Shown: one piece after another, positions 1 to 7,817 of the stretch
Layout: every line of letters begins with the position of its first letter
Numbering within the stretch: position 1 is the stretch's first letter
Source: Opitutaceae bacterium
Lineage (GTDB): Bacteria; Verrucomicrobiota; Verrucomicrobiae; Opitutales; Opitutaceae
Assembly: GCA_031266495.1 (NCBI GenBank)
Contig: JAISAX010000723.1
Location: 1 to 13,772, forward strand
Direction of reading: 5' to 3'
Length of the DNA stretch: 13,772 bases
Notes under the pieces: model-generated
Seen by the model: only the letters and a program-made list of their open reading frames with translations
Told to the model about the DNA's origin: nothing
Database searches by the model: none
Translations under genes and position numbers: made by a program

Positions 1-12
1 CCCCGCACACAG

Positions 13-735
13 ATGATTCCAGCCACTCACTCAATCGAAAATCCCCCGTCCCCCCCACCGCCCCCCGGCATTGACAACCCCCGCGGCACCCCCCGGTACC
101 GGCTGGGGGCCCAGACGGTGGACGCGCGGCCCGGCGGGGACCTGCGTATCCGGCGCAACGAGTACCTTGCCATCATGGGACCATCCGGCAGCGGCAAGTC
201 CACGCTCATGAACATGCTCGGCTGCCTCGATACGCCCACCGCCGGACGCTACGAATTTGCCGGCAAGAACGTCGCCATCATGACCGACGACGAACTCGCC
301 GACATCCGCAACCGCGAGATCGGTTTTGTATTCCAGACCTTCAACCTCCTGCCCCGCTCCACCGCCCTGCACAACGTCGAACTCCCCCTCATCTATGCGG
401 GCATCCCGCGCGCCGAGCGGCTCGAACGCGCCCGCCAGGCGCTGGAAAGCGTCAACCTCGCCGACCGCCAGCACCACCGTCCCAACGAACTCTCCGGCGG
501 CCAGCGCCAGCGCGTGGCCATTGCCCGGGCGCTCGTCACCCGACCCTCGATCATCCTCGCCGACGAGCCTACCGGAAACCTCGATTCGAGGACCGGCGTG
601 GAAATCATGGCACTCTTCGACGAACTCCACCGCCGCGGCAACACCCTCATCGTGGTCACGCACGAGGAAAACATCGCGCAACACGCCCGCCGCATCATCC
701 GCCTGCGCGACGGCCTCGTGGAAAGCGATTCGTGA
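13..735 (+). CDS. ABC transporter ATP-binding protein, MacB/LolD type
   Basis: This is the nucleotide-binding subunit of a MacB/LolD-like exporter; it would hydrolyse ATP at the cytoplasmic face and drive the FtsX-fold permease encoded next. Visible motifs are Walker [10 protein letters not shown] (residues 56-64), Q-loop Q108 in [10 protein letters not shown], signature LSGGQ (160-164), Walker B IILADE (180-185) followed by PTGNLD, and H-loop H217 in VVTHE. The length of 240 aa is normal for the family. The N-terminus is odd: residues 8-18 come from a repeat plus C-tracts, the usual first beta strand is not recognisable, and ARPGGDL stands where the family normally has something like ALRGVDL. 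Only Y29-RLG, the likely adenine-stacking aromatic, looks normal. ATG at 13 is the only in-frame ATG before Walker A, but the true start is uncertain. No Shine-Dalgarno sequence is seen. A MacA-like adaptor would be expected upstream, outside the window. Confidence 0.9.
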   Translation: MIPATHSIENPPSPPPPPGIDNPRGTPRYRLGAQTVDARPGGDLRIRRNEYLAIMGPSGSGKSTLMNMLGCLDTPTAGRYEFAGKNVAIMTDDELADIRNREIGFVFQTFNLLPRSTALHNVELPLIYAGIPRAERLERARQALESVNLADRQHHRPNELSGGQRQRVAIARALVTRPSIILADEPTGNLDSRTGVEIMALFDELHRRGNTLIVVTHEENIAQHARRIIRLRDGLVESDS

Positions 736-848
736 TTTTCGATTCTCGATTCTCGATTGAGGCGCTACCGCGCCATTGACCAAAAATACAACGCCAACCG
801 AAAATCCGGAATCAACAATCAACAATCGAGAATCGAGAATCGAAAATC
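734..848. repeat. Perfect 26-bp inverted repeat between the ABC genes
   Basis: Positions 734-759 (starting GATTTTCGATTCTC) are the exact reverse complement of 823-848 (starting CAATCGAGAATCGAG), 26 of 26 bases, separated by 63 bases. The left arm overlaps the last two bases of the ATPase stop codon. The right arm ends nine bases before the GTG start proposed for the permease. Both arms are built of the heptad GATTCTC/GAGAATC, and more AATCNNN heptads lie inside, at about 800-822. In RNA the arms could form a long stem in the gap between the two cistrons, which might stabilise or attenuate the message or control permease translation. The repeat itself is read directly; the function is inferred. 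Confidence 0.85.
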
Positions 849-856
849 CCCCCCCC

Positions 857-2104
857 GTGCGCCGTTTCCTTTACGAACTCACCGAAGCCATCCGCATCGC
901 CTTTGCGCAGATTCGCGCGTCGAAGACGCGTTCCGCGCTCACGGCGCTGGGAGTGATCATCGGCATCGTCGCCGTCACGCTCATGGGCACCGCCATCAAC
1001 GGCATCGACGTCGGCGTGGACCGCAGTTTTGCAGGCTTCGGGGACGACATCCTCTACATCAACAAATGGCCCTGGCGCGACGTCGATGACTGGTGGACCT
1101 TTCGCAACCGCCGCCCGATAAAGACCACCTATGCCGACCGGATCAACGCGTGGATCGCCACCCACCCCGACGGTCCCCTCAAACTCGCCATCCCCGTCAT
1201 GCAACGCGGCGCCACCCTCATCCGCGGCGAATACCGGGTGAACAACATCATCGCCCTCGGCACCACCGCCACCTATCCCCTCCTCAACAAAACCGACCTC
1301 TCCGCCGGCCGTTTCTTCAGCGAATTCGAGGCCGAAACCGGCCGCAACGTCATTGTTATCGGATACGACGTTGCCGCCGCCCTCTTCCCCGGCGAGTCAC
1401 CCGTCGGCCAGACCGTGCGTATCCGCAATCAAGACTACACCATCGCCGGCGTCATTGCCCGCCAGGGCAGTTTTCTCGGACTCTTCAGTTGGGATTCACT
1501 CGCGGCCATTCCGATCAACACCTTTCGCCGCCAATGGAGCACCCGCGGCAACGGCGAAGTCCGCGTCCAGGTCGAAGCCACCCGCATGGACGAAGCCCGC
1601 GACGAACTCCGCGGCCTCCTCCGCCGCATCCGGCAACTCGCGCCCGAGCAAAAAGACGACTTCGAGATCAACGAACAAGGCACCATCCGCCAACAACTCG
1701 ACCCGATAAAAAACGGCGTTTTCATATCCGGCCTCTTCATCACCGGACTCGCCCTCTGTGTCGGCGCCATCGGCATCATGAACATCACCTACGTCAGTGT
1801 GAAAGAGCGCACCCGGGAGATCGGCACGCGCAAGGCGCTCGGAGCGCGCCGCCGCACCATTCTGCTCCAGTTCCTGATCGAGGCCGTGTCGATCTGCCTG
1901 GTCGGCGGCGTCGCCGGCCTGCTGCTCGCGGCCACACTCTCCACCGCGGTATCCATCCTTGCCCCGACATTCCCGCTCGTATTTTCCGGCGGCCTCGTCC
2001 TCACCGGCCTTGCCGTTTCGGTTGCCACGGGAATCCTCAGCGGATTCGCCCCCGCCTGGCAGGCCAGCAAACTCGACCCGGTGGAAGCCCTCCGCCACGA
2101 ATGA
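857..2104 (+). CDS. MacB-type FtsX-fold ABC permease
   Basis: This is the membrane subunit of the exporter formed with the preceding ATPase. Counting from GTG at 857 it has 415 residues: TM1 at about 28-49, a large extracytoplasmic MacB-core domain at about 50-280, then TM2 (287-310), TM3 (334-360) and TM4 (372-396). RTREIGTRKALGA, just after TM2, is the coupling segment characteristic of MacB/FtsX permeases. The protein ends in SKLDPVEALRHE, the usual family tail. The open frame extends back to TTG at 776, but those 27 extra codons only translate the AATCNNN heptads and the C9 tract. The family normally begins with something like MRFLYELTEAIR, so GTG 857 is preferred. It has no Shine-Dalgarno, being directly preceded by nine C. 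MacB-type systems export peptides, macrolides or lipid-linked substrates; the substrate here is unknown. Confidence 0.9.
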   Translation: MRRFLYELTEAIRIAFAQIRASKTRSALTALGVIIGIVAVTLMGTAINGIDVGVDRSFAGFGDDILYINKWPWRDVDDWWTFRNRRPIKTTYADRINAWIATHPDGPLKLAIPVMQRGATLIRGEYRVNNIIALGTTATYPLLNKTDLSAGRFFSEFEAETGRNVIVIGYDVAAALFPGESPVGQTVRIRNQDYTIAGVIARQGSFLGLFSWDSLAAIPINTFRRQWSTRGNGEVRVQVEATRMDEARDELRGLLRRIRQLAPEQKDDFEINEQGTIRQQLDPIKNGVFISGLFITGLALCVGAIGIMNITYVSVKERTREIGTRKALGARRRTILLQFLIEAVSICLVGGVAGLLLAATLSTAVSILAPTFPLVFSGGLVLTGLAVSVATGILSGFAPAWQASKLDPVEALRHE

Positions 2105-2160
2105 CCCGGCGCGGGATTCCCGACCAGAAGCGGACGCATTTCAAAAAAAGAACATGCGCC

Positions 2161-2335
2161 GTGGCGCGGGCGTCTCGCCCGCAAGCGTTGCCTCTCTGCT
2201 CCGACGTGGCACGGGCTTCCAGCCCGTGTTCCGGAGTGGCGCGGGCGTCTCGCCCGCTCCGGGAGTGGCGGCATGGAGGCAGGGAGGCGGCGCTTCGCAC
2301 AGTCCACGGGGATTATCAGAAAAAGCCCGTGCCAC
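2161..2335. repeat. REP-like palindrome array
   Basis: Three short palindromes are each preceded by GTGGC: GCGGGCG-TCT-CGCCCGC at 2166-2182, CACGGGCT-TCC-AGCCCGTG at 2210-2228, and a second GCGGGCG-TCT-CGCCCGC at 2241-2257. An inverted half-unit, AGCCCGTGCCAC, closes the array at 2324-2335. Arrays of this type are scattered between genes in many Verrucomicrobiota and Planctomycetota. Each unit can fold into a 7-8 bp hairpin, so the array may protect the 3' end of the exporter transcript or contribute to termination. It translates in several frames, and the resulting ORFs were not accepted as genes. Confidence 0.8.
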
Positions 2336-2370
2336 TCAGGAGCCTGTCCGGTTTTTGAGAAACGCGCGCT

Positions 2371-2386
2371 CCCCCCCCCCCCCCCC
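2371..2386 (+). repeat. C16 homopolymer tract
   Basis: Sixteen consecutive C lie 32 bases upstream of the -35-like TTGACG in front of the repressor gene, and a shorter C-rich stretch follows at 2388-2395. The tract is one of several long C-runs on the sense strand upstream of genes in this window. The exact length may be unreliable in the assembly. Confidence 0.8.
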
Positions 2387-2418
2387 GCCCCCTCCGCTCT
2401 CGCTGCGAAAAAATCCTG

Positions 2419-2470
2419 TTGACGCCCATGACTACATCTGTGGTCATCCCGGCAGACTACAAACGTAGTC
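2419..2470 (+). promoter_or_regulatory. Promoter with two BlaI/MecI-type operators
   Basis: Two 16-bp dyads of the TACA-N2-TGTA class are present. O1 (2430-2445) reads GACTACA-TC-TGTGGTC and O2 (2455-2470) reads GACTACA-AA-CGTAGTC. Each has one mismatch between half-sites, and their centres are 25 bp apart. BlaI and MecI repressors are known to bind ACTACA/TGTAGT dyads as dimers, usually at two sites. TTGACG at 2419-2424 is a good -35 element. The only -10 at a 17-bp spacing is the weak GGTCAT (2442-2447), which would put O1 between -35 and -10. O2 ends 15 bases before the repressor ATG. The arrangement predicts autorepression of the repressor and the peptidase genes behind it. Confidence 0.8.
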
Positions 2471-2485
2471 ATCCTGCAAAAATCG

Positions 2486-2887
2486 ATGAAAACCGACCTG
2501 CGAATCTCCGACACCGAATGGGAAATCAAGCGAGTGGCATGGGCGCGCCACCCGGTCACCGCTGCCGAAATCATTGCCAGCCTCGCCGAACGCGACCCGA
2601 CCTGGCACCCCAAGACAGTCCGCACCCTGCTAGCCCGCCTCGTCGGCAAAAAGGCGCTCGGCTACCAATCCGAAGGGCGCGCCTATGTTTACACGCCGCT
2701 CGTGAAAGAATCCGAATGCGTGGCCGCCGCCAGCGAGACATTTGTCGAACGCGTATTCGGCGGCTCCCTACGCCCGATGCTCGCCCACCTCGTTGAAACG
2801 AAAAAACTCACGCGTGCGGACATCAACGAACTCCGCGCCCTGCTCGATGCCAAGGCTCCCGCCAGCCGCAAACCGTCCAGAAAATAG
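2486..2887 (+). CDS. BlaI/MecI/CopY family transcriptional repressor
   Basis: This 133-aa winged-helix repressor has the usual family length. The DNA-binding domain covers about residues 8-72 (ISDTEWEIKRVAW...), with recognition helix HPKTVRTLLARLV (41-53) and wing segment GYQSEGRAYVYTPLV (59-73). The C-terminal part, about 75-121, is the dimerisation region (ERVFGGSLRPMLAHLVE). In staphylococcal BlaI and MecI the receptor-dependent cleavage falls at residues 101-102; the aligned position here is H101-L102, but cleavage there is only inferred. ATG 2486 gives the standard N-terminus, has no Shine-Dalgarno, and follows two matching operators, so autoregulation is likely. The M56 peptidase gene starts 108 bases downstream in the same direction, the classic repressor/receptor pairing. 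The regulated function need not be beta-lactam resistance. Confidence 0.93.
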   Translation: MKTDLRISDTEWEIKRVAWARHPVTAAEIIASLAERDPTWHPKTVRTLLARLVGKKALGYQSEGRAYVYTPLVKESECVAAASETFVERVFGGSLRPMLAHLVETKKLTRADINELRALLDAKAPASRKPSRK

Positions 2888-2916
2888 ACCGTTCCCCCGG
2901 TATCCATCCGGCCAGA

Positions 2917-2977
2917 CAATCGAAAATCAAGAATCCAAAATCGAGAATCGAGAATCCGTCCCCCCCCTCCCCCCCCC
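2917..2977 (+). repeat. AATCNNN heptad run followed by C8 and C9 tracts
   Basis: The 108-bp gap between repressor and first peptidase holds CAATCGAAAATC, two exact GAATCGA-type heptads and related units at 2917-2957. These are followed by C8 (2960-2967), T, C9 (2969-2977), and then 18 bases to the ATG at 2996. The layout of heptads, then C-tract, then start codon matches the one in front of the ABC permease. No promoter, operator or Shine-Dalgarno is seen, so the peptidase is probably co-transcribed with the repressor. Confidence 0.75.
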
Positions 2978-2995
2978 TGCCCGTCCGTCCTCGCC

Positions 2996-5900
2996 ATGAG
3001 TTTCCACGATTTTATGCACCTCCACGATTTTGTGTCCGGCCTCCTTCGCTGTTCCGCCGAGGCCGCCACCCTCGCCCTCCTCGTCCTTGTCCTACAAAAA
3101 CTCTTTCATCGCCGCCTCGCCCCCTCATGGCGCTGCGCGCTCTGGCTGGTCGTCGCCGCGCGCCTCCTGGTTCCCGTTTCTTTCAGCACTGCCGTCAGCC
3201 TCTACAACCTGGCTCCGGGCGCTCCCGACAACACTCCGCCCACAACCGCAAACGAGCACACAAACCCCGATCCGGCGCTGACAGGAATCGCCCCTCCCCT
3301 GCCATCGCCACCCTATCCGGCAACCGCCACAACATCCGATCCCGCTGCTGTCGCAACCGCTGCCGCCGCCTCATTCGCCACCACCAACGAACCGCCTCCC
3401 GCCACTCCCTCCGTCCCTGCCACACCCGCCACACCCGTCACCTCTGCCGCCTCCACCGGTGCAGACACCGCCTCGCGCCTCGCCCATTGGTCCGCATGGA
3501 TCTTCGCCATCTGGTTGACAGGCGTCGCAGCCATTTTTTCCGGCATCTGGCACTCCAGCCATGCGCTCTCACGCCGCTTCCGGCAGGCCAGCCCTGTCAC
3601 CGCTCCCGATGTGCTCTCCCTCCTCGACGACTGCCGTCTCCTCCTGCGTATCCGATCCCGGATTACCATCCACGAATGCGACCGCGTGAACAGCCCCGTC
3701 CTTCACGGCTTCCTGCGCCCGCGCCTCCTTTTGCCCGCAGGTTTTGTCCGCCGCTTCTCCTCCGACGAACTCCGTTATGTTTTCCTTCACGAGCTTGCTC
3801 ACGTGAAACGCCGCGACCTCCCGGTCAACTGGCTGCTCGCCCTGCTCCAGACCATTCACTGGTTCAATCCCCTCGTCTGGTTTGCCTTCTCACGCTGGCG
3901 CTCCGAACGCGAAATGGCCTGCGACTCCCTCGCCATCCACGCCGCTGGCAACGGACACAACCGCGCCTACGGCCAGGCCATCCTGCGCATCCTCGAAAAC
4001 TTCGTCCCGCAAACCCTGTCTCCCGGCCTCGTCGGCATCCTTGAAAACAAACGCCAGCTCCGCCAACGCATCGTCATGATCGCCGCCTGGGCACCTCGCC
4101 GCCGTGTATCCATTCTCGCACTCTCACTCCTCGCCGGCCTTACCCTCGTCGGCCTCACGGATGCGCACGTGCCAGAATCCCCCTCCGCAACCACCGCCGC
4201 CCCGGCATCGTCCCCCGCAAAAACCGCCCCGGACGGAACCGTCCGCCGCATCACCTTCACCATCCTTGATGCCGAAACCGGCCTGCCCGTCCGCGGAGCA
4301 GAAATCAAGGCGAGAGCCGCCTGGCTGGTCGGCGATGACACGCCCGTCACCGATGACAACGGGATGACCGTTTCCACGATTCCGCTGGCGCGCCCCTACA
4401 AAGGATACATCGCCTCGTTTTTCCACTACGACGTCACTCATCCGGACTACACCAGCCGCATAATATCCTGGAATATCCCTCAAAGTATCACCGCCGATCC
4501 GGCAACCGACGTGCGACTGAGCCTCCCCGAATCCAAGACCATCCGCCTCTCGCGTGGCGTAACCATCGGAGGTGTCATTCTGGACGCACAAGGCAACCCG
4601 CTTCCCGCTCTGCGTTATTTCGCTGCTTCCTCCAATCTGGTTTCCCCGATAATAAGGGCCGGCCTTATGGAATATGATTCCGGCGGCGGCTTTCACGACA
4701 TCGCTGCCTCCATCGCCGGCCCGGCGGGAGAGTGGGAGCAGGAACATTGTCCGTCAGACGTCACGGACGCGAGCATTCTGGTCCGGGGTCCCGGCGGCGC
4801 GCCGGTCATGTTCAAAACGGAAGATTCTCTGGCAGGCAAAATTCCCTCCTTCTCCGTGGACCGTGCCGCTCTCTTGTCGGGACAAGCCGTGCTGACCATA
4901 CCGGACGGCATCACGGTGCGCGGCCTTGTCACCGATGAGCACGACCAACCACTCGGCAATGTGAAATTAAAAATCCGATACGCCGGAGACGACGGCCTCC
5001 CGTCACATGATTTCACCACGCAACCCGACGGAAGTTTTGTCCTTCCCGGCTGGCAACCCGTCCCCGTCATGATCGGAGCCATGCGCGAAGGCTTCGCCAG
5101 CGTGACAACCACTGTCATACCGGAAACAGGCGCGCGGGCATCTCCGGAAATCCACATCATCCTTCCCCCGTCACGCCCATTGGCCTTTCGGGTGCTCGAC
5201 GAAGCCGGCGCTCCACTCCCCGGCGCCAATGTTCGCATCGCATTGTCTCAAGTCCGTGCTCTGGCGCTGGACCTCAAGGGTTCACGATCGGGCAACACAA
5301 CGGACGCCAGCGGTCGCGTCGCATGGAACGATGCGCCGGTTGGAGAAAAACTCCCGGTATCCATCTGGCGCGAAGGATACTCGCGGCAGACCGCTTACCT
5401 GTCCACGGACGACATCGATCCTGTTGTTCGCCTCACCAGGACACACACGAACGAGACCGGGACGCCTTCACGGGACCTGCCTGTCACCTTGCGGGTAACC
5501 GATGACGAAAGCGGACAACCGTTGCCCGGATTTGAAGTCTGGCTCGTGAACAACAACGGCCCCTCTGGACAATGGCCGGACTCCAGTGAATTCGGCACGA
5601 ACGGTCTTTTCAAAAAAACATTCACGATCACCGGATCACCCCATGACCTCGAGGTTCGCATCGTAGTCCGGGCGCCAGGATACCGGGAATGGACCAGCGC
5701 CTCCTTTGCCCCCGGCACACCGCCACAGGAAATCACTGTCGGAATGCGACGTCTATCTCCGGATACAATCGGCATCGCCGATCCCCTTCCATCGACGCCG
5801 CTCGGATTGGCCGGCCAACAGCGTCAAAATCTGGAAACACTCGCGGAAAACGTGCGCGAATTGCTCGTTACCGGAGACATCGACCGCTTTCTGGAAATGG

Positions 5901-7708
5901 CCGCGCCAAAATCCGCCGATTGGGACAGCCTGCCGGAAACCGCCCCCCGTTTCCGTGAAGACGATCACGCAGCAAGGCACACCATCGGGCAAAGCGCCCG
6001 GAAGTTCCTCGAAATCGCCCGGCGCGCGGGCATTCCCCCCAATGCCTCCCTCCGCGTCAAACACGTGCTGGTCGGGGGAGAAGGTTATATCCAATACTCC
6101 ATTACGGAGCAAAAACCCGCCGCACGGCTTCCTTTTCACAGAAACGTCAAGATCGTGCTTGCACCCGGACCATACGACACCACCGTCTCCGCTTCCGCAA
6201 CCGCCAGCAGCCCGGACGCGGACGGCGACTACGTGATCGACCTTGACGAAACCCTTTCCGTCTTCCCTCACGCCGTGCGCCTGAAATCGGGCCTGCGCTG
6301 GAACGGACTGCCTCCCGGCATCGGCGACCCGGCCGTTCGCGAGGAGATCACACTCGCCCGCCGTGCGGCAAAAATCGATACATGGGGCATCCCTCCGCTC
6401 GGTGGCATTGATGACGACGCGCTGACCGGATTCGGCGAACACTTCGCCGAACTCCTGCGACGCGGGAGCAATCATCTGTCCGCATTTGTCCATACCGTTG
6501 CGCCGTCAGACGAACAACAGGGAGAGTTTTCCCGGAAATTCGGCGAGATGCGCCCCTTCGGAGACGACCATTACGAAGCACTCACTGCCGCCACCTACGT
6601 GATTCTCTCCCGGATTGCCGCCATCGGCCTCGATGCCGGACAAGCCGGAATTCGCCTCCGCCAGGTGCTCGCACTCCAGCCGCGCTCCAGATATTACGGC
6701 TCCGTGGACGGGATGAACGCACAAAAACTTCGTATCACACTCTCCGTGACAACACCGCAAACCACCGCCGCCGGCAAATCGCTCTCCGGCGAATACGTGC
6801 TCGTCACGGATCGCTGCCTGCGCGATGGCGGACGCTGGTACCTGACCGGCAAATCGATCCACTGGGAATCGTTCCCCGAAGGCATCCTGCCTCCCGAAGA
6901 GGCCGCGTCCATGCGAGCCGAAAGTGAAAAAGAACACGAAAACAATCCGGTCACCTTGCCATTTGTCGGTCGCCCCGATCCGAAGGAAAAAATAGCCGGC
7001 ATGACCTTCACGCGAGGTCCGTCAGGGAACCGGGTGACATCGGTTTACAAGGGCGGCCCCGCCGACCTGGCAGGCATCTTTGCCGGAGATTTACTCCTCA
7101 AAATTGACGGCGCCGACGTGACCCCCCTGCTCCCCCAGGACCTGACCAGGCTGCTCGCATCGTCCGATACCTTTATGCTCACGCTGCTCCCCAAAAAAGG
7201 CGTGCTGAAGGAAATCACGCTCACGCCAAAACCGCAGGGAGACTTCATGCGCGCCAACGGAGGATTTACCTTTTCGAGTTACCGCATTGTCACCGAAGTT
7301 TCCATCGGCGACGATGCGCCGGATGTCTCCGCGACAAGCCAAAACGGTTCCGTCGTCAGGTTGAGTGACCTGAAAGACAAGGTCGTTCTGCTCAATTTTG
7401 TGGATACAACACGCAAGCCATCCGAAACCGACCTTCCCGAATTCATTCGCATTTACGAGGCCTACAAAGACAAGGGATTCGAAATCATCAGTGTATTCCT
7501 CGATCACGATCCGACCGGCATCGACAACTACGTAAAATCCAGATCGATACCGTGGCCGATTAACAAAAGCAGTTGGGGGACCGGAGCCGGTTTCGCGTAT
7601 GGCGTTTCGGGAACTCCCGTCAGCGTACTTGTTGTCAACGGCAAGATCGCTGACGATCTCGTGCCCGGCAAAATTCTGGAATCCAGAATCAGGAAATACA
7701 TCAAATAG
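2996..7708 (+). CDS. BlaR1-like M56 metallopeptidase with PDZ and thioredoxin-fold sensor, paralogue 1
   Basis: This 1570-aa membrane protein is far longer than BlaR1 (about 600 aa). By family topology: TM1 about 22-36, TM2 47-66, a Pro/Ala/Thr-rich external loop 72-160, TM3 165-184, cytoplasmic M56 zinc peptidase about 200-345, TM4 371-388, then an extracytoplasmic region of some 1180 residues. Zinc motif HELAH is H265-E266-H269, and SEREMACD (303-310) probably supplies the third ligand. Outside are carboxypeptidase-regulatory-like beta modules at about 416-510, 515-632, 638-723, 727-813 and 828-920; an unnamed module present twice (941-1110 and 1140-1300); a PDZ domain (1330-1412); and a TlpA/AhpC-like fold (1435-1568). 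In the last, R1473 and S1476 stand at the CxxC positions, while the cis-Pro (P1541) remains. No penicillin-binding domain is present. Proposed role: sensing an extracytoplasmic signal and proteolytically relieving the upstream repressor. ATG 2996 gives the TM1 start shared with the paralogue. Confidence 0.9.
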   Translation: MSFHDFMHLHDFVSGLLRCSAEAATLALLVLVLQKLFHRRLAPSWRCALWLVVAARLLVPVSFSTAVSLYNLAPGAPDNTPPTTANEHTNPDPALTGIAPPLPSPPYPATATTSDPAAVATAAAASFATTNEPPPATPSVPATPATPVTSAASTGADTASRLAHWSAWIFAIWLTGVAAIFSGIWHSSHALSRRFRQASPVTAPDVLSLLDDCRLLLRIRSRITIHECDRVNSPVLHGFLRPRLLLPAGFVRRFSSDELRYVFLHELAHVKRRDLPVNWLLALLQTIHWFNPLVWFAFSRWRSEREMACDSLAIHAAGNGHNRAYGQAILRILENFVPQTLSPGLVGILENKRQLRQRIVMIAAWAPRRRVSILALSLLAGLTLVGLTDAHVPESPSATTAAPASSPAKTAPDGTVRRITFTILDAETGLPVRGAEIKARAAWLVGDDTPVTDDNGMTVSTIPLARPYKGYIASFFHYDVTHPDYTSRIISWNIPQSITADPATDVRLSLPESKTIRLSRGVTIGGVILDAQGNPLPALRYFAASSNLVSPIIRAGLMEYDSGGGFHDIAASIAGPAGEWEQEHCPSDVTDASILVRGPGGAPVMFKTEDSLAGKIPSFSVDRAALLSGQAVLTIPDGITVRGLVTDEHDQPLGNVKLKIRYAGDDGLPSHDFTTQPDGSFVLPGWQPVPVMIGAMREGFASVTTTVIPETGARASPEIHIILPPSRPLAFRVLDEAGAPLPGANVRIALSQVRALALDLKGSRSGNTTDASGRVAWNDAPVGEKLPVSIWREGYSRQTAYLSTDDIDPVVRLTRTHTNETGTPSRDLPVTLRVTDDESGQPLPGFEVWLVNNNGPSGQWPDSSEFGTNGLFKKTFTITGSPHDLEVRIVVRAPGYREWTSASFAPGTPPQEITVGMRRLSPDTIGIADPLPSTPLGLAGQQRQNLETLAENVRELLVTGDIDRFLEMAAPKSADWDSLPETAPRFREDDHAARHTIGQSARKFLEIARRAGIPPNASLRVKHVLVGGEGYIQYSITEQKPAARLPFHRNVKIVLAPGPYDTTVSASATASSPDADGDYVIDLDETLSVFPHAVRLKSGLRWNGLPPGIGDPAVREEITLARRAAKIDTWGIPPLGGIDDDALTGFGEHFAELLRRGSNHLSAFVHTVAPSDEQQGEFSRKFGEMRPFGDDHYEALTAATYVILSRIAAIGLDAGQAGIRLRQVLALQPRSRYYGSVDGMNAQKLRITLSVTTPQTTAAGKSLSGEYVLVTDRCLRDGGRWYLTGKSIHWESFPEGILPPEEAASMRAESEKEHENNPVTLPFVGRPDPKEKIAGMTFTRGPSGNRVTSVYKGGPADLAGIFAGDLLLKIDGADVTPLLPQDLTRLLASSDTFMLTLLPKKGVLKEITLTPKPQGDFMRANGGFTFSSYRIVTEVSIGDDAPDVSATSQNGSVVRLSDLKDKVVLLNFVDTTRKPSETDLPEFIRIYEAYKDKGFEIISVFLDHDPTGIDNYVKSRSIPWPINKSSWGTGAGFAYGVSGTPVSVLVVNGKIADDLVPGKILESRIRKYIK
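3041..3219 (+). repeat. Direct repeat 1, copy A (TM1-TM2 coding segment)
   Basis: This 179-bp segment, coding TM1 and TM2 of the first M56 protein, aligns without gaps to 7845-8023 in the second and differs at only scattered, mostly silent positions. Homology falls off abruptly downstream in the Pro/Ala-rich loop. Confidence 0.8.
3593..4178 (+). repeat. Direct repeat 2, copy A (M56 protease core)
   Basis: This 586-bp segment coding the protease core and TM4 aligns without gaps to 8394-8979. By eye only about five bases differ over roughly 3811-4115. At protein level 177 of 183 residues are identical from PVTAPD to SLLAGL. It is a large, recent or homogenised direct repeat about 4.8 kb apart, long enough to support recombination. 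Confidence 0.85.
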
Positions 7709-7817
7709 TTCGCGGAACCTGCACTGCCCCATTGCCGCTCGCCCTGCCATCATCCCCCTCCCCCCCCCCCCCCCACACACACACATCATCACCACCACTG
7801 CCACGACTACCACTGCC
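7709..7817 (+). repeat. Intergenic C5/C15 tract and AC dinucleotide run
   Basis: The 109-bp gap between the two M56 genes carries C5 (7754-7758), C15 (7760-7774) and an (AC)5 run (7775-7784), then a CA-rich leader up to the ATG at 7818. There is no operator like the pair at 2430-2470, no clear promoter and no terminator, which favours read-through from the first M56 gene. The gap is nearly the same length as the 108-bp gap in front of the first paralogue. Confidence 0.7.

Noticed and set aside
31..825. Long minus-strand ORF of 264 codons opposite the ATPase gene
   Set aside because: Antisense to a gene with all ABC motifs intact; long shadow frames are expected at this GC content, and the product is low-complexity without a recognisable domain.
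776..856. Upstream TTG start for the permease
   Set aside because: The 27 extra residues are a translation of heptad repeats and poly-C; GTG 857 gives the family N-terminus.
2161..2335. CRISPR array
   Set aside because: Units are short palindromes at irregular spacing without constant-length spacers, and no cas genes are seen.
1093..2358. Plus-strand ORF of 421 codons overlapping the permease
   Set aside because: Out of frame with the FtsX-fold permease and rich in Arg, Pro and His, typical of a shifted frame; its tail only translates the REP-like array.
1789..2649. Minus-strand ORF of 286 codons across the permease end, REP array and repressor
   Set aside because: It crosses palindromic repeats and the C16 tract and lies antisense to two well-supported genes.
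4160..7708. Penicillin-binding sensor domain as in BlaR1
   Set aside because: No SxxK/SxN/KTG-type arrangement of a transpeptidase fold was found; the region consists of beta modules, PDZ and a thioredoxin fold.
7599..7817. N-terminal extension of the second M56 gene by 73 codons
   Set aside because: It overlaps the end of the first M56 gene and translates the C15 and AC repeats; ATG 7818 restores the N-terminus shared by both paralogues.
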